64,000 bases of DNA from Duganella aceris (GCF_011090165.1 NZ_JAADJT010000010.1:247154-311153); one strand, 5' to 3'. Shown: positions 17,662 to 26,940, counted from the stretch's first letter. The notes: generated by a model from the letters alone, not told the origin. Numbers and translations: made by a program.

Positions 17662-18945
17662 TTACCGGCCTGGATGGCGTAGAAGCATGCTCCGGTAATA
17701 GCGCGACGTCAACCACAAAACGAGAGCAGAGGCACTAAACGCCAACTGTCCCGCGGCTAGCCACAGCACCGAGTGTGATAGGAAGGGTGAAATCACCCCC
17801 GCCACCAGCGCGCCGAGCAGGGTGACGGCGAACGACTGGCATGAGGCCACGGTGCCGCGAATGTGCGGGAACAAGTCCATGGCCAGCAAGGTGGCGCCGG
17901 GCGCGACCAGCGACATGCCGAAGGTGTAGAACGGCATCGCCAGCACCGACCAGGGCAAGGACGGCGGCAGGAAGGCGTGGTAGAGAACGTTAAATATCGA
18001 CGCCGACAGCAGGAAACAAAAACCGATGCCGATCTGTCGCGAAAATGTCATTTTTCCGGCGATGCGGTTGGCGGCCAGCGCGCCGAGGAAGATCCCGCCC
18101 ACGGTCGGCACGAACAGCCAGCCGAACTGCGACGGGCCCAGGCCCAGGTGCTGCGGCAGGAACACCGGCGCCGCCGTGATGTAGACGAACAGGCCGGCGA
18201 AGTTCAGCGCCACCACCCCGGATTTCAGATGGAACAGCGGCGAGCGCATGATCTCGCCGTAGTTGCGCGCCAGGTAGCGCGGATTGAACGGCTGGCGTTT
18301 GTGCGGCGGCAGCGTCTCCGGCAGGCGGCGGTAGCAGTACAGGAACAGCAGCACGCTGTAGGCCAGCAGCGACAGGAAGATGGCGCGCCAGTCGAACAGC
18401 GTGACGATCCAGCCGCCCAGGATCGGCGCGATGGCGGGCGCGATCGAGAAGATCATCGTCACCAGCGACAGCAGGCGCGCGGCGGCGGCGTCCTCGTACA
18501 GGTCGCGGATGATGGCACGGCCCACCACCACGCCGGCGCCGGCCGACACCCCCTGCATGATGCGGAACACCCACAGGTAGTGCACCGTGTGCGCGGCGGC
18601 GCAGCCCAGCGTGCCGATGGCGAACATCACCAGCGAGACCAGGATCACATTGCGGCGGCCGAAGGCGTCCGACAGCGCGCCGTGCCACAGCACCATGCCG
18701 GCGAAGGCCAGCATGTAAAAAGTCAGGCTTTGCTGGACTTCCAGCGGCGTCGCGTGCAGCGAGGCCTGGATGTTGGGGAAGGCCGGCAGGTAGGCGTCGA
18801 TCGAGAACGGGCCGAGCATCGACAGCGCGGCCAGCATGGTCGCCAGCGCGGCGGCGCTCAGCACCTTCATGTGCGACGGCGGCGGCGGCGGAATCTCGGC
18901 GACGGGATCCGGGGGCAGATCGGCGGGAGGCGTGGGGAACATCAA
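17662..18945 (-). CDS. Bcr/CflA-family multidrug efflux transporter (MFS)
   Basis: A 427-residue, 12-span membrane protein of the DHA1 Bcr/CflA group. Diagnostic stretches include SIDAYLPAFPNI in the first span, the loop 2-3 motif GALSDAFGRRNVIL, and RIMQGVSAGAGVVVGRAIIRD (motif C region). Family members export drugs such as bicyclomycin, chloramphenicol or sulfonamides, and some export cysteine or arabinose; substrate is not predictable. A Pro-rich cytoplasmic N-tail (about 5-24) precedes span 1. The 30-bp palindrome lies 51 bp upstream of the start. Confidence 0.88.
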   Translation of the reverse strand: MMFPTPPADLPPDPVAEIPPPPPSHMKVLSAAALATMLAALSMLGPFSIDAYLPAFPNIQASLHATPLEVQQSLTFYMLAFAGMVLWHGALSDAFGRRNVILVSLVMFAIGTLGCAAAHTVHYLWVFRIMQGVSAGAGVVVGRAIIRDLYEDAAAARLLSLVTMIFSIAPAIAPILGGWIVTLFDWRAIFLSLLAYSVLLFLYCYRRLPETLPPHKRQPFNPRYLARNYGEIMRSPLFHLKSGVVALNFAGLFVYITAAPVFLPQHLGLGPSQFGWLFVPTVGGIFLGALAANRIAGKMTFSRQIGIGFCFLLSASIFNVLYHAFLPPSLPWSVLAMPFYTFGMSLVAPGATLLAMDLFPHIRGTVASCQSFAVTLLGALVAGVISPFLSHSVLWLAAGQLAFSASALVLWLTSRYYRSMLLRHPGR

Positions 18946-18995
18946 ACGTTTTCCTTCGAGAGCGCGCTTCCACCCCCAACCGCTGCGCCGCTGCT

Positions 18996-19025
18996 GGGGT
19001 CGGACCCCGTACGGGGTCCGACCCC
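18996..19025. repeat. 30-bp perfect palindrome, copy 1
   Basis: Half-site GGGGTCGGACCCCGT followed by its exact reverse complement, no loop. The same 30 bp recurs at 53697-53726. Here it lies between two genes in tandem (THUMP methyltransferase and efflux pump, both minus strand), where it could reduce read-through into the efflux gene. Confidence 0.9.
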
Positions 19026-19059
19026 GCCTGGCCCTGCGGGGTTATGCGGCGCGTACTGC

Positions 19060-20262
19060 TTAGACTTCTTTAGGCTTGGCGGCTTCGCGGCGGTTGAAGC
19101 CCGCCACCATATCGAAACGGAACAAACGGCATTCCAGCGCGCCGTTGAAGAACGGCGTCTTGCGCGATTCCTTCAGGCGCAGCAGCTTCGGCAGGCCCAG
19201 GTCGGCGGTGAACAGGAACACCGTCCAGCCGGCGAAGCGCTGCTTCAGCGTGGTGCTCAGCGCCGAGTAGAAGCTGCTCGCCAGTTCGTCTTCCGGCATC
19301 GTCGAATCGCCGCGCACGCCGATCCGTTCGCCGTACGGCGGGTTGGTCAGCAGGATGCCCGGCTGCTCGGTCGGCGCCTTCACTTCCTGCGCCTCGATCT
19401 GCTTCAGCGGCACCTCGAACATGATGCCGGCGCACTTCAGGTTGTGACGGGTCATGGCCACCATGTCGCCCGAGATGTCGGAACCGAAGATGGTCGGCGA
19501 CGCCGGCAGCGGATTGGCCTTGATCGAATTCTTCATCTCGTTCCATGGCGCCGGATCGAAATCGTTGAAGGCTTCGAACGCGAAGCGGCGGCGCGCGCCG
19601 GGCGGAATGCCCTGCACCATCTGCGCCGCTTCGCACAGGATGGTGCCGGAGCCGCACATCGGATCGAACAGCGGCATGCCCGGCTTCCAGCCGGCCACGC
19701 GCAGCAGGCCGGCGGCCAGGTTCTCGCGCAGCGGCGCGTCGCCGGTCTCTTCGCGCCAGCCGCGCTTGAACAGCGCCTCGCCCGAGGTGTCCAGGTAGAT
19801 GATGAACTGGCGCGCGTCGAGGAAGCCGACGATGCGCATGTCCGGTTCCTTGGTGTCGACCGACGGACGCTTGTCGAACTGGTCGCGGAAGCGGTCGCAG
19901 ATCGCATCCTTGATCTTCAGCGTGGTGAACTCCAGGCTTTTCAGCGGGGACTTGACGGCGGTGACGTCGACGCGGATGGTGTGGTCGTAGGTGAACCAGT
20001 TTTCCCATTCCTGCGCCAGCACCAGGTCGTAGATGTCGTTCTCGTTCTGGTAGCCGGTGACGGCCATGCGCATCAGCACCCGCGACGCGATGCGCGAGTG
20101 CAGATTGATGCGGTAGGAATCAATCAGGTCGCCGGAGCAGTGCACGCCGCCGGGGACCTGGTTGTGCACCTTCATGGTGGTGCTCAGTTGGGCGATTTCG
20201 CCCAGTTCCTCGGCCAGCGCCGCTTCCATGCCGCGCGGGCATGGGCAAAAATAGGAAGCCAT
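19060..20262 (-). CDS. THUMP-domain class I RNA methyltransferase (RlmL N-terminal-type)
   Basis: A 400-residue protein. A THUMP/ferredoxin-like RNA-binding region (about 1-155) precedes a Rossmann methyltransferase domain with PLFDPMCGSGTILCEAA (SAM binding) and the catalytic LTNPPYGERIG. It corresponds to the N-terminal half of E. coli RlmL, which makes m2G2445 in 23S rRNA; here no RlmK-like second domain is fused, as is usual for the free-standing homologues. Modification of 23S rRNA guanine N2 is the likely reaction, but the exact position is inferred. It lies 46 bp after the isomerase gene, probably in one long transcript. Confidence 0.85.
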   Translation of the reverse strand: MASYFCPCPRGMEAALAEELGEIAQLSTTMKVHNQVPGGVHCSGDLIDSYRINLHSRIASRVLMRMAVTGYQNENDIYDLVLAQEWENWFTYDHTIRVDVTAVKSPLKSLEFTTLKIKDAICDRFRDQFDKRPSVDTKEPDMRIVGFLDARQFIIYLDTSGEALFKRGWREETGDAPLRENLAAGLLRVAGWKPGMPLFDPMCGSGTILCEAAQMVQGIPPGARRRFAFEAFNDFDPAPWNEMKNSIKANPLPASPTIFGSDISGDMVAMTRHNLKCAGIMFEVPLKQIEAQEVKAPTEQPGILLTNPPYGERIGVRGDSTMPEDELASSFYSALSTTLKQRFAGWTVFLFTADLGLPKLLRLKESRKTPFFNGALECRLFRFDMVAGFNRREAAKPKEV

Positions 20263-20308
20263 AGGTGTACCTTTTGTCCGTTAAAAAACTCAAATCTTTA
20301 CCATCTCG

Positions 20309-20911
20309 TTACTTCTGTAATGCTCTTTCCAGGAAGTCCAGGCGGTCCTGGCCCCAGAAGCTTTCGCCGTCCAGCACATACCACGGCGAGCCGAACACGC
20401 TGGCCGCCGTCGCATCTTCCGTATTGCGGTCGTACTCGGCCTGCACGCTGGCCGTCTCCGCCGACTTGATCAGCGCGCGGCCATCGAGCTCGCAGCCGCC
20501 GGCGATCAGCGCCAGGGTGTCTTCATCGCCGATATTCCGGTCTTCGGCCCACAGCCCGCGCATGATGGCGCCGGCCAGTTGCAGCGCCGCGTCGACGCCA
20601 TGCGTCAGGCGCGCCGCCACCACCATCTTGTTCGCCAGCTCGCCGGAGACCGGGAAGAACTTCGGCTGCGGATTCATGGGGATGCCGAGGAACTCCGACC
20701 AGCGCGTCAGCTCCGTCAGGCGATACGCCTGGCGCTGCGGCGCGCGCTTGGCCAGCGGCAGGCCGCCGGAGACGCCGAACACCTTGCCCAGGTCGAAAGG
20801 CCGCACCTCGATCTGGGCGCCGTTGGCGCGCGCGATCTCGATGAAGCGCTCATGGCCCAGATAGGTCCACGGCGAATGCGAGGCGAAAAAATACTGGCAA
20901 ACTTTGCTCAT
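20309..20911 (-). CDS. 2-hydroxychromene-2-carboxylate isomerase-like DsbA-fold protein
   Basis: A 200-residue kappa-class GST/DsbA-fold protein. It starts YFFASHSPWTYLG, where the Ser in S-P-W replaces the redox Cys pair and is the glutathione-interacting residue of HCCA isomerases. GSPWYVLDGESFWGQDRLDFL near the C-terminus is the usual cis-Pro loop region followed by the closing helix. Known members isomerise hydroxychromene carboxylate in naphthalene breakdown, but no aromatic catabolic genes are near. Here, in a housekeeping run, the substrate is uncertain. It lies 10 bp after hemJ. Confidence 0.82.
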   Translation of the reverse strand: MSKVCQYFFASHSPWTYLGHERFIEIARANGAQIEVRPFDLGKVFGVSGGLPLAKRAPQRQAYRLTELTRWSEFLGIPMNPQPKFFPVSGELANKMVVAARLTHGVDAALQLAGAIMRGLWAEDRNIGDEDTLALIAGGCELDGRALIKSAETASVQAEYDRNTEDATAASVFGSPWYVLDGESFWGQDRLDFLERALQK

Positions 20912-20921
20912 GACATTCCAA

Positions 20922-21338
20922 TCAGAAGGGTTTGACGACCACCAGCACCAGGATCGCCAGCAGCATGAATACCGGTACCTCGTTAAACACGCGGAACCAC
21001 TTGTGGCTGCGCTGGTTGACGCCTTTTTCGAACTTCTTGAGTATCGAGCCGCAAGCGTGGTGATAGCCGATCACCAGCACCACCAGGAAAATCTTCGCGT
21101 GCAGCCAACCCGGCATGTGCGCGCCGTACTGCATGTAGACCAGGATCGCCCCGAACACCACCGCGAACACCGACAGCCACAAGGAAAAGCGATACAGCTT
21201 GCGCGCCATGGTCAGCAGGCGCTGGGTGGCGACGTCGTTGTTTTCCATCGCCAGGTTGACGAAGATGCGCGGCAGGTAGAACACGCCGGCCATCCAGGCC
21301 ATGACGAAGAAAATGTGCAGCGCTTTAATCCAGAGCAT
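20922..21338 (-). CDS. hemJ: HemJ-type protoporphyrinogen IX oxidase (CopD-like membrane protein)
   Basis: A 138-residue, four-span membrane protein starting MLWIKALHIFFVMAWMAG, a hallmark of HemJ. Conserved H8 and the later Lys in WLHAKI match the residues needed for the heme-dependent oxidation of protoporphyrinogen IX. HemJ is the common form in proteobacteria that lack HemG and HemY. Ribosome site AAGGATC follows the proA stop by 1-2 bases, so it is probably co-transcribed with proA. A generic CopD-family role is the alternative. Confidence 0.8.
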   Translation of the reverse strand: MLWIKALHIFFVMAWMAGVFYLPRIFVNLAMENNDVATQRLLTMARKLYRFSLWLSVFAVVFGAILVYMQYGAHMPGWLHAKIFLVVLVIGYHHACGSILKKFEKGVNQRSHKWFRVFNEVPVFMLLAILVLVVVKPF

Positions 21339-21346
21339 AGTGATCC

Positions 21347-22618
21347 TTATTGTCTTACTTCACCGTGGCCGAACACCACGTACTTCAGGGAGGTCAAGCC
21401 TTCCAGCCCGACCGGGCCGCGCGCGTGCAGCTTGTCGTTGGAGATGCCAATCTCCGCGCCCAGGCCGTATTCGAAACCGTCGGCGAAGCGGGTCGAGGCG
21501 TTGATCATCACCGAGGCGGAATCGACTTCGCGCAGGAAGCGCATGGCGTCGGTGTGGTCTTCGGTGATGATGGACTCGGTGTGCTTCGACGAGTAGTGGT
21601 TGATGTGCTCGATCGCTTCGTCGGTGCCGGCGACGATCTTCACCGCCAGGATCGCGGCCAGGTATTCGGTCGACCAGTCTTCCTCGGTGGCGGCGGCCAG
21701 GTGCGGGTAGCCGGCGGCGGTCAGGATCGCCAGCGCTTCCGGGTCGGCGCGCAGTTCGACCTGCTTGGTCGCGTACAGCTTGGCCAGCTGCGGCAGCACC
21801 GCCGGCGCGATCGCGCGCGCCACCAGCAGCGTTTCCATGGTGTTGCAGGTGCCGTAGCGGTGGCACTTGGCGTTGAAGCCGATATCCACCGCCTTCTTCA
21901 GGTCCGCCTTGGCGTCGATGTAGACGTGGCAGATGCCGTCCAGGTGTTTGATCATCGGCACCGTCGCCTCTTCCATCAGGCGCGCGATCAGGCCCTTGCC
22001 GCCGCGCGGGACGATCACGTCGACGTATTGCGGCATGGTGATCAGCGCGCCGACGGCGGCGCGGTCGGTGGTGTCGACCACCTGCACGCCGTCCTCGGGC
22101 AGGCCGGCGCCGGCCAAGCCTTCCTTCACCAGCCTGGCCAGCGCGCGGTTGCAGTGGATCGCTTCCGAACCGCCGCGCAGGATGGTGGCGTTGCCGCTCT
22201 TGATGCACAGGCCGGCCGCGTCCACCGTGACGTTGGGACGCGATTCGTAGATGATGCCGATCACGCCCAGCGGCACGCGCATCTGGCCGACCTGGATGCC
22301 CGACGGGCGGAATTTCAGACCGGAGATTTCGCCGATCGGATCGGGCAGCGCGACGATCTGGCGCAGGCCCTCCACCATCGTGGCGATGGCCTTGTCGGAC
22401 AGGGCCAGGCGGTCCAGCATCGCCGGCGCCAGGCCGTTGGCGGCGGCGGCGTCCATGTCCAGCTGGTTGGCGGCGCGCAGTTGTGCGGCGTCGCGCTCGA
22501 TCGCGTCGGCGATCAGGGTCAGCGCGCGGTTGCGCGTCGCGCTGTCGGCGCGGGCCATGGCGCGCGATGCGCTGCGCGCCTGTTGGCCCAGTTGCTGCAT
22601 GTAGTGCTTGATGTCCAT
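21347..22618 (-). CDS. proA: Gamma-glutamyl phosphate reductase (glutamate-5-semialdehyde dehydrogenase)
   Basis: A 423-residue ALDH-superfamily enzyme that reduces gamma-glutamyl phosphate with NADPH in proline biosynthesis. Recognisable parts are IIYESRPNVTVDAAGLCIKSGNA, PRGGKGLI, the catalytic Cys in RYGTCNTMETLL, and NASTRFADGFEYGLGAEIGIS near the C-terminus. The ATG at 22618 gives the standard length (about 417-425). It lies 11 bp after holA; an upstream extension to about 22909 would run back through the holA end and is rejected. proB is not in the window. Confidence 0.96.
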   Translation of the reverse strand: MDIKHYMQQLGQQARSASRAMARADSATRNRALTLIADAIERDAAQLRAANQLDMDAAAANGLAPAMLDRLALSDKAIATMVEGLRQIVALPDPIGEISGLKFRPSGIQVGQMRVPLGVIGIIYESRPNVTVDAAGLCIKSGNATILRGGSEAIHCNRALARLVKEGLAGAGLPEDGVQVVDTTDRAAVGALITMPQYVDVIVPRGGKGLIARLMEEATVPMIKHLDGICHVYIDAKADLKKAVDIGFNAKCHRYGTCNTMETLLVARAIAPAVLPQLAKLYATKQVELRADPEALAILTAAGYPHLAAATEEDWSTEYLAAILAVKIVAGTDEAIEHINHYSSKHTESIITEDHTDAMRFLREVDSASVMINASTRFADGFEYGLGAEIGISNDKLHARGPVGLEGLTSLKYVVFGHGEVRQ

Positions 22619-22629
22619 CGATAGCTTTC

Positions 22630-23646
22630 TTAACCGCGTGCGACCTTCAACGCCAGCTGCAGCATCGCGTCCCACGCGTCGCCGGAATGCGCTTTCGCGC
22701 GCAATCCCTTGATCATTTTGTCGACCTGCGCCGCGTCCCGCATCGCCGCTTCCAGCGTCGGAAGCGAAATGCGCCGCAGCGCAGGATCCATCATGCGTTC
22801 CTTCGGTCCCCAGATGCGATGCTCCTTGAGCAGCGCACCGAGCGGCCGGCCCTGCGCCATGCCCGCCTTCAGCTTGAGCAGCGTGCGGATTTCCTCCGAC
22901 ACCGCCCACAGCACCAGCGGCAGCGCCTCGCCCTCGCCCTTCAAGCCTTCCAGCATGCGCACCAGCCGCGCCGGATCGCCCGACAGCATCGCCTCGCTGA
23001 GCTTGAACACATCGTAGCGCGCCACATTCAGCACCGCGTCGTGCACCTGCTCGTAGGTCAGCTTGCCCGGCTCGTGCAGCAGGGCGAGTTTCTGTATCTC
23101 CTGATGGGCCGCAAGCAGATTGCCTTCAACGCGATCGGCGATGAAATCGATGCTCTGCCGGTCCGCGCTCTGCCCTTGTGCGGCAAGACGCTGGCCTATC
23201 CAGTTGGGCAACTGCGCCCGTTCGATCTGCGCGATGTCGATATACACCGCGGCTTGCTGCAGACTGGCGACCCAGGCCGCCTTCTGCGTCTGCCAGTCCA
23301 GCTTCGGCAGCGTGATCAGCGTCAGGTTGTCCGGACTCAGATCCTTCACATAATGTTGCAGCGCCGCGCCGCCGTCCTTGCCCGGCTTGCCGGTCGGGAT
23401 GCGCAGCTCGATCAGCTTCTTGTCGCCGAACAGCGACAGCGCCTGGTTGGACGCCAGCAGCTCGCCCCACTTGAAGCTGCGCTCCACGGTCAGCACGTCA
23501 CGCTCGGAATAGCCCTGCGCGCGCGCCGCCTTGCGGATCTTGTCGGCGGCCTCCAGCGCCAGCAAATGCTCGTCGCTGGTGATCACGTACAGCTGCGACA
23601 ACGATTTGCTTAAATGGCCGTCCAGCGCTTCCAGGCGCAATTGCAT
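22630..23646 (-). CDS. holA: DNA polymerase III delta subunit
   Basis: A 338-residue HolA. This subunit opens the beta clamp in the clamp loader. The N-terminal clamp-binding region (QLYVITSDEHLLALEAADKIR), central RVEGNLLAAHQEIQKLALL and C-terminal collar pattern match the family, as does the length (E. coli 343). It lies 9 bp after lptE, within the leuS-lptE-holA order conserved in beta- and gammaproteobacteria. Confidence 0.95.
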   Translation of the reverse strand: MQLRLEALDGHLSKSLSQLYVITSDEHLLALEAADKIRKAARAQGYSERDVLTVERSFKWGELLASNQALSLFGDKKLIELRIPTGKPGKDGGAALQHYVKDLSPDNLTLITLPKLDWQTQKAAWVASLQQAAVYIDIAQIERAQLPNWIGQRLAAQGQSADRQSIDFIADRVEGNLLAAHQEIQKLALLHEPGKLTYEQVHDAVLNVARYDVFKLSEAMLSGDPARLVRMLEGLKGEGEALPLVLWAVSEEIRTLLKLKAGMAQGRPLGALLKEHRIWGPKERMMDPALRRISLPTLEAAMRDAAQVDKMIKGLRAKAHSGDAWDAMLQLALKVARG

Positions 23647-23655
23647 CGTCCGCCC

Positions 23656-24246
23656 TTACAGTATCGGCACCGCCGGCGCGGCCGGCGTGGTCGCGGGCGG
23701 CGGCGGCAGCGATACGCCCGCCGTCTTCACGGCGGCGATGCGGCGCATCATCTGCTGTACCAGGTCGGTCTGCATGTCCTTGTACAGCAGTGCCTCTTCC
23801 TGCTCCTTGGCCAGCAACTGGGTTTCGTTGAAGTCGATCGGCCGGGTCAAGGTGATCTGGGTTGGCCCCAGCAGCTCGCCGCCCTGCTTGTCCAACACGC
23901 GGAACACGATGTTGTACGTCAGCAGATACTGACGCACGCGGCCATTGCTGTTCAGCGACAGGATAGTCTTGGTCTTGGTCTTTTCGGGATTGGACAGCAC
24001 CTCGACGATGCCGTCGGCCTCGCGCGCGGTGTTGACCACCACCGTGCCGCCGTTGGCGCGGATGTTGCGCTTCAAATCGATCGCCAATGGCGACGACTCC
24101 GGCAGCCCGATGTACATCGCCGGGAACGGCAGCGTGTAGTGGCCGCTGTCGCCGCGCAGGTGGAAGCCGCACGCCGACACCGTCAGCGCGACCGCCAGCA
24201 CCGCTGCATGGATCCGGCCGCGCCGGAACAAAGAACTAGTCGCCAT
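23656..24246 (-). CDS. lptE: LPS-assembly lipoprotein LptE
   Basis: A 196-residue outer-membrane lipoprotein with signal peptide and lipobox TVSAC (Cys near residue 26), followed by the LptE hallmark GFHLRG. It plugs the LptD barrel and helps insert LPS into the outer leaflet; lptD is at 40.6-42.9 kb here. The C-terminal tail is Pro/Ala-rich (about 178-196), longer than in E. coli. It sits 12 bp after leuS, the conserved gene order. Confidence 0.95.
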   Translation of the reverse strand: MATSSLFRRGRIHAAVLAVALTVSACGFHLRGDSGHYTLPFPAMYIGLPESSPLAIDLKRNIRANGGTVVVNTAREADGIVEVLSNPEKTKTKTILSLNSNGRVRQYLLTYNIVFRVLDKQGGELLGPTQITLTRPIDFNETQLLAKEQEEALLYKDMQTDLVQQMMRRIAAVKTAGVSLPPPPATTPAAPAVPIL

Positions 24247-24258
24247 TGTATGAACCCG

Positions 24259-26889
24259 TTAAACCACGATGTTGATCAACTTGCCCGGCACGACGATGAT
24301 CTTCTTCGGCGTGCCCTCGATGAACTTCTGCACCGCTTCGTTGGCCAAGGCCGCCGCTTCGATGCTCGCCTTGTCGGCGCCCTTGGCCACCACCACGCTG
24401 CCGCGCAGCTTGCCGTTCACCTGGATCATCATCTCGATCTCGGACTGCTCCAGCGCCGCAGGGTCGACTTGCGGCCACGGCGCGTTGAGGATGTCGCCGT
24501 GCGCCTTTGCGTAGCCCAGTTCTTCCCACAGCACGTGGGTGATGTGCGGCGCGACGGGGTTCAGCAGGCGCAGGAAGATGGCGTAGCCTTCCGACAGCGA
24601 TGCGGCATCCGCGTCCTTGGCCGATTCCAGCGTGTTGAGCATCTTCATGCAGGCCGATACCACGGTGTTGTACTGGATGCGCTTGATGTCGTAGTCGGCC
24701 TGCTGCAGCACCTTGTGCAGTTCGCGGCGCAGGGTCTTGCCGGCGTCGCTGCTGGCGGCGGCCGTCAGCGGCGAACCGGCGGCGGCGATGGCTTCGCGCT
24801 GCGCGTAGCCGAACGCCCACACGCGGCGCAGGAAGCGGTTGGCGCCTTCGACGCCGCTGCCCGACCATTCCAGCGTCTGCTCCGGCGGCGAGGCGAACAT
24901 GGTGAACAGGCGCGCGGTGTCGGCGCCGTATTCGCCGATCTGCGCGGCCGGGTCGATGCCGTTGTTCTTCGACTTCGACATCTTCTCGGTGCCGCCGATG
25001 TTGACGGCCTGGCCGTCGGCCTTGGAGACCGCGCCCTGCGGACGGCCCTTGTCGTCCAGCGTCAGGTCGACGTCGGCCGGGTTGAACCAGGTCTTCTTGC
25101 CGGCCGCGTCTTCGCGGTAGTAGGTCTCGTTCAGCACCATGCCCTGAGTCAGCAGGTTGGTGAACGGCTCGTCGAACTTGACCAGGCCGAAGTCGCGCAT
25201 GATCTTGGTCCAGAAGCGCGCGTACAGCAGGTGCATGACCGCGTGTTCGATGCCGCCGATGTACTGGTCCATCGGCATCCAGTAGTCGTTGCGCTCATCG
25301 ACCATGGCCTTGTCGGCGCCCGGCGAGGTATAGCGCATGTAGTACCACGACGAATCGACGAAGGTGTCCATGGTGTCGGTCTCGCGGCGCGCCGGCTTGC
25401 CGCACTGCGGGCAGTCGCACTTGAGGAAGGCTTCGTATTTGTTCAGCGGGTTGCCGGTGCCATCGGGCACGCAGTCTTCCGGCAGCACCACCGGCAGGTC
25501 TTTTTCCGGCACCGGCACCACGCCGCAATCGCCGCAGTGGATCATCGGGATCGGCGTGCCCCAGTAGCGCTGGCGCGAGATGCCCCAGTCGCGCAGGCGG
25601 AAGGTGATTTTCTTCTCGCCCAGGCCCTTGGCTTCCATGTCGGCGGCCACCGCGTCGACCGCTTCGGCGTAGCGCAGGCCGTCGTACTTGCCGGAGTTGG
25701 TGACGATCGAGATGTCCTTGTCGCCGTACCATTCCTGCCAGCCGTCGGTCGAGAACTCCTTGCCCTCGGCCGTGATCACCTGCTTGATCGGCAGGTCATA
25801 TTTCTTGGCGAAGGCGAAATCGCGCTCGTCGTGCGCCGGCACGCCCATCACGGCGCCGTCGCCGTAGGTGATCAGCACGTAGTTGCCGACCCAGACCTCG
25901 ACCTGCTCGCCGGTCAGCGGATGGGTGACGAACAGGCCGGTCGGCATGCCCTTCTTCTCCATCGTCGCCATGTCGGCTTCGATCACGGAGCCCAGCTTGC
26001 ACTCGGCGTTGAACGCGGCCAGCGCCGGATTGGTGCGCGCGGCGTGGATCGCCAGCGGGTGCTCGGCCGCGACGGCGGCGAAGGTCACGCCCATGATGGT
26101 GTCCGGACGGGTGGTGAAGACGTACATCTTGCCGTCCTGGATCAGCTGGCCGTCGGCGTCCTTGATCTGGTGCGGGAAGGCGAAGCGCACGCCGGTCGAT
26201 TTGCCGATCCAGTTGGTCTGCATGGTGCGCACGCGCTCCGGCCAGCCCGGCAGCTTGTCGTCGACATAGGCCAGCAGCTCGTCGGCGTAGTCGGTGATGC
26301 GGGCGTAGTACATCGGGATCTCGCGCTTTTCGATCAGCGCGCCGGAACGCCAGCCGCGGCCGTCGACCACCTGCTCGTTGGCCAGCACGGTCTGGTCGAC
26401 CGGATCCCAGTTCACGGTGCCGGTCTTTTTGTAGATGATGCCTTTTTCCAGCATCTTCAGGAACATCCACTGGTTCCACTTGTAGTATTCCGGTTTGCAC
26501 GCGGTCATTTCGCGCGACCAGTCGATCGCCAGGCCCATCGACTCCATCTGCTCGCGCATGTGGGCGATGTTGGAATAGGTCCATTGCGCCGGCGGCACGT
26601 TGTTGGCCATCGCCGCGTTTTCGGCCGGCATGCCGAACGCGTCCCAGCCCATCGGCATCAGCACGTTGTAGCCGTTCATGCGCAGGTAGCGGTACATCAC
26701 GTCGTTGATCGTATAGTTGCGGACGTGGCCCATGTGCAGCTTGCCCGATGGGTAAGGCAGCATCGAGCAGGCGTAGTACTTCCCTTTCGGGAAACGCGGG
26801 TCGTGTTCGACGGCTTTGTAGGCGTCGATGGCCTTCCAGTGGGATTGCGCGGCTTTTTCTACGTCGGCGGGACTATATTTATCTTGCAT
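24259..26889 (-). CDS. leuS: Leucyl-tRNA synthetase
   Basis: An 876-residue class I synthetase that charges tRNA-Leu. The HIGH motif appears as PSGKLHMGHVRNY (near residue 50), the KMSKS loop as EKMSKSKNNG (about residue 630), and the CP1 editing domain with TTRPDTIMGVTF lies between. Cys pairs in CGDCG and CDCPQC mark the zinc insertion. Length fits (E. coli 860). The ATG at 26889 begins MQDKYSP, typical of beta LeuS. A much longer frame upstream to 27861 was rejected. A TATAAT box inside an inverted repeat lies 37-42 bp upstream. Confidence 0.98.
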   Translation of the reverse strand: MQDKYSPADVEKAAQSHWKAIDAYKAVEHDPRFPKGKYYACSMLPYPSGKLHMGHVRNYTINDVMYRYLRMNGYNVLMPMGWDAFGMPAENAAMANNVPPAQWTYSNIAHMREQMESMGLAIDWSREMTACKPEYYKWNQWMFLKMLEKGIIYKKTGTVNWDPVDQTVLANEQVVDGRGWRSGALIEKREIPMYYARITDYADELLAYVDDKLPGWPERVRTMQTNWIGKSTGVRFAFPHQIKDADGQLIQDGKMYVFTTRPDTIMGVTFAAVAAEHPLAIHAARTNPALAAFNAECKLGSVIEADMATMEKKGMPTGLFVTHPLTGEQVEVWVGNYVLITYGDGAVMGVPAHDERDFAFAKKYDLPIKQVITAEGKEFSTDGWQEWYGDKDISIVTNSGKYDGLRYAEAVDAVAADMEAKGLGEKKITFRLRDWGISRQRYWGTPIPMIHCGDCGVVPVPEKDLPVVLPEDCVPDGTGNPLNKYEAFLKCDCPQCGKPARRETDTMDTFVDSSWYYMRYTSPGADKAMVDERNDYWMPMDQYIGGIEHAVMHLLYARFWTKIMRDFGLVKFDEPFTNLLTQGMVLNETYYREDAAGKKTWFNPADVDLTLDDKGRPQGAVSKADGQAVNIGGTEKMSKSKNNGIDPAAQIGEYGADTARLFTMFASPPEQTLEWSGSGVEGANRFLRRVWAFGYAQREAIAAAGSPLTAAASSDAGKTLRRELHKVLQQADYDIKRIQYNTVVSACMKMLNTLESAKDADAASLSEGYAIFLRLLNPVAPHITHVLWEELGYAKAHGDILNAPWPQVDPAALEQSEIEMMIQVNGKLRGSVVVAKGADKASIEAAALANEAVQKFIEGTPKKIIVVPGKLINIVV

Positions 26890-26914
26890 GATTGGTGAGC
26901 AGCCAAAAGTGAAT

Positions 26915-26940
26915 ATGAACCGGACATTATACCGGTTCAT
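26915..26940 (-). promoter_or_regulatory. leuS promoter with -10 box inside an inverted repeat
   Basis: The 9-bp arms ATGAACCGG (26915-26923) and CCGGTTCAT (26932-26940) flank an 8-base centre that reads TATAATGT on the minus strand. TATAAT (26931-26926) would be a consensus -10, about 37 bases from the leuS start. No good -35 is seen at 17 bp spacing (CGCTCA). Binding of a dimeric regulator, or an RNA hairpin, is possible. Confidence 0.5.

Noticed and set aside
23614..26898. An approximately 1,094-codon open frame opposite leuS and lptE
   Set aside because: Antisense shadow of leuS; composition is unlike a protein and no motif is visible.
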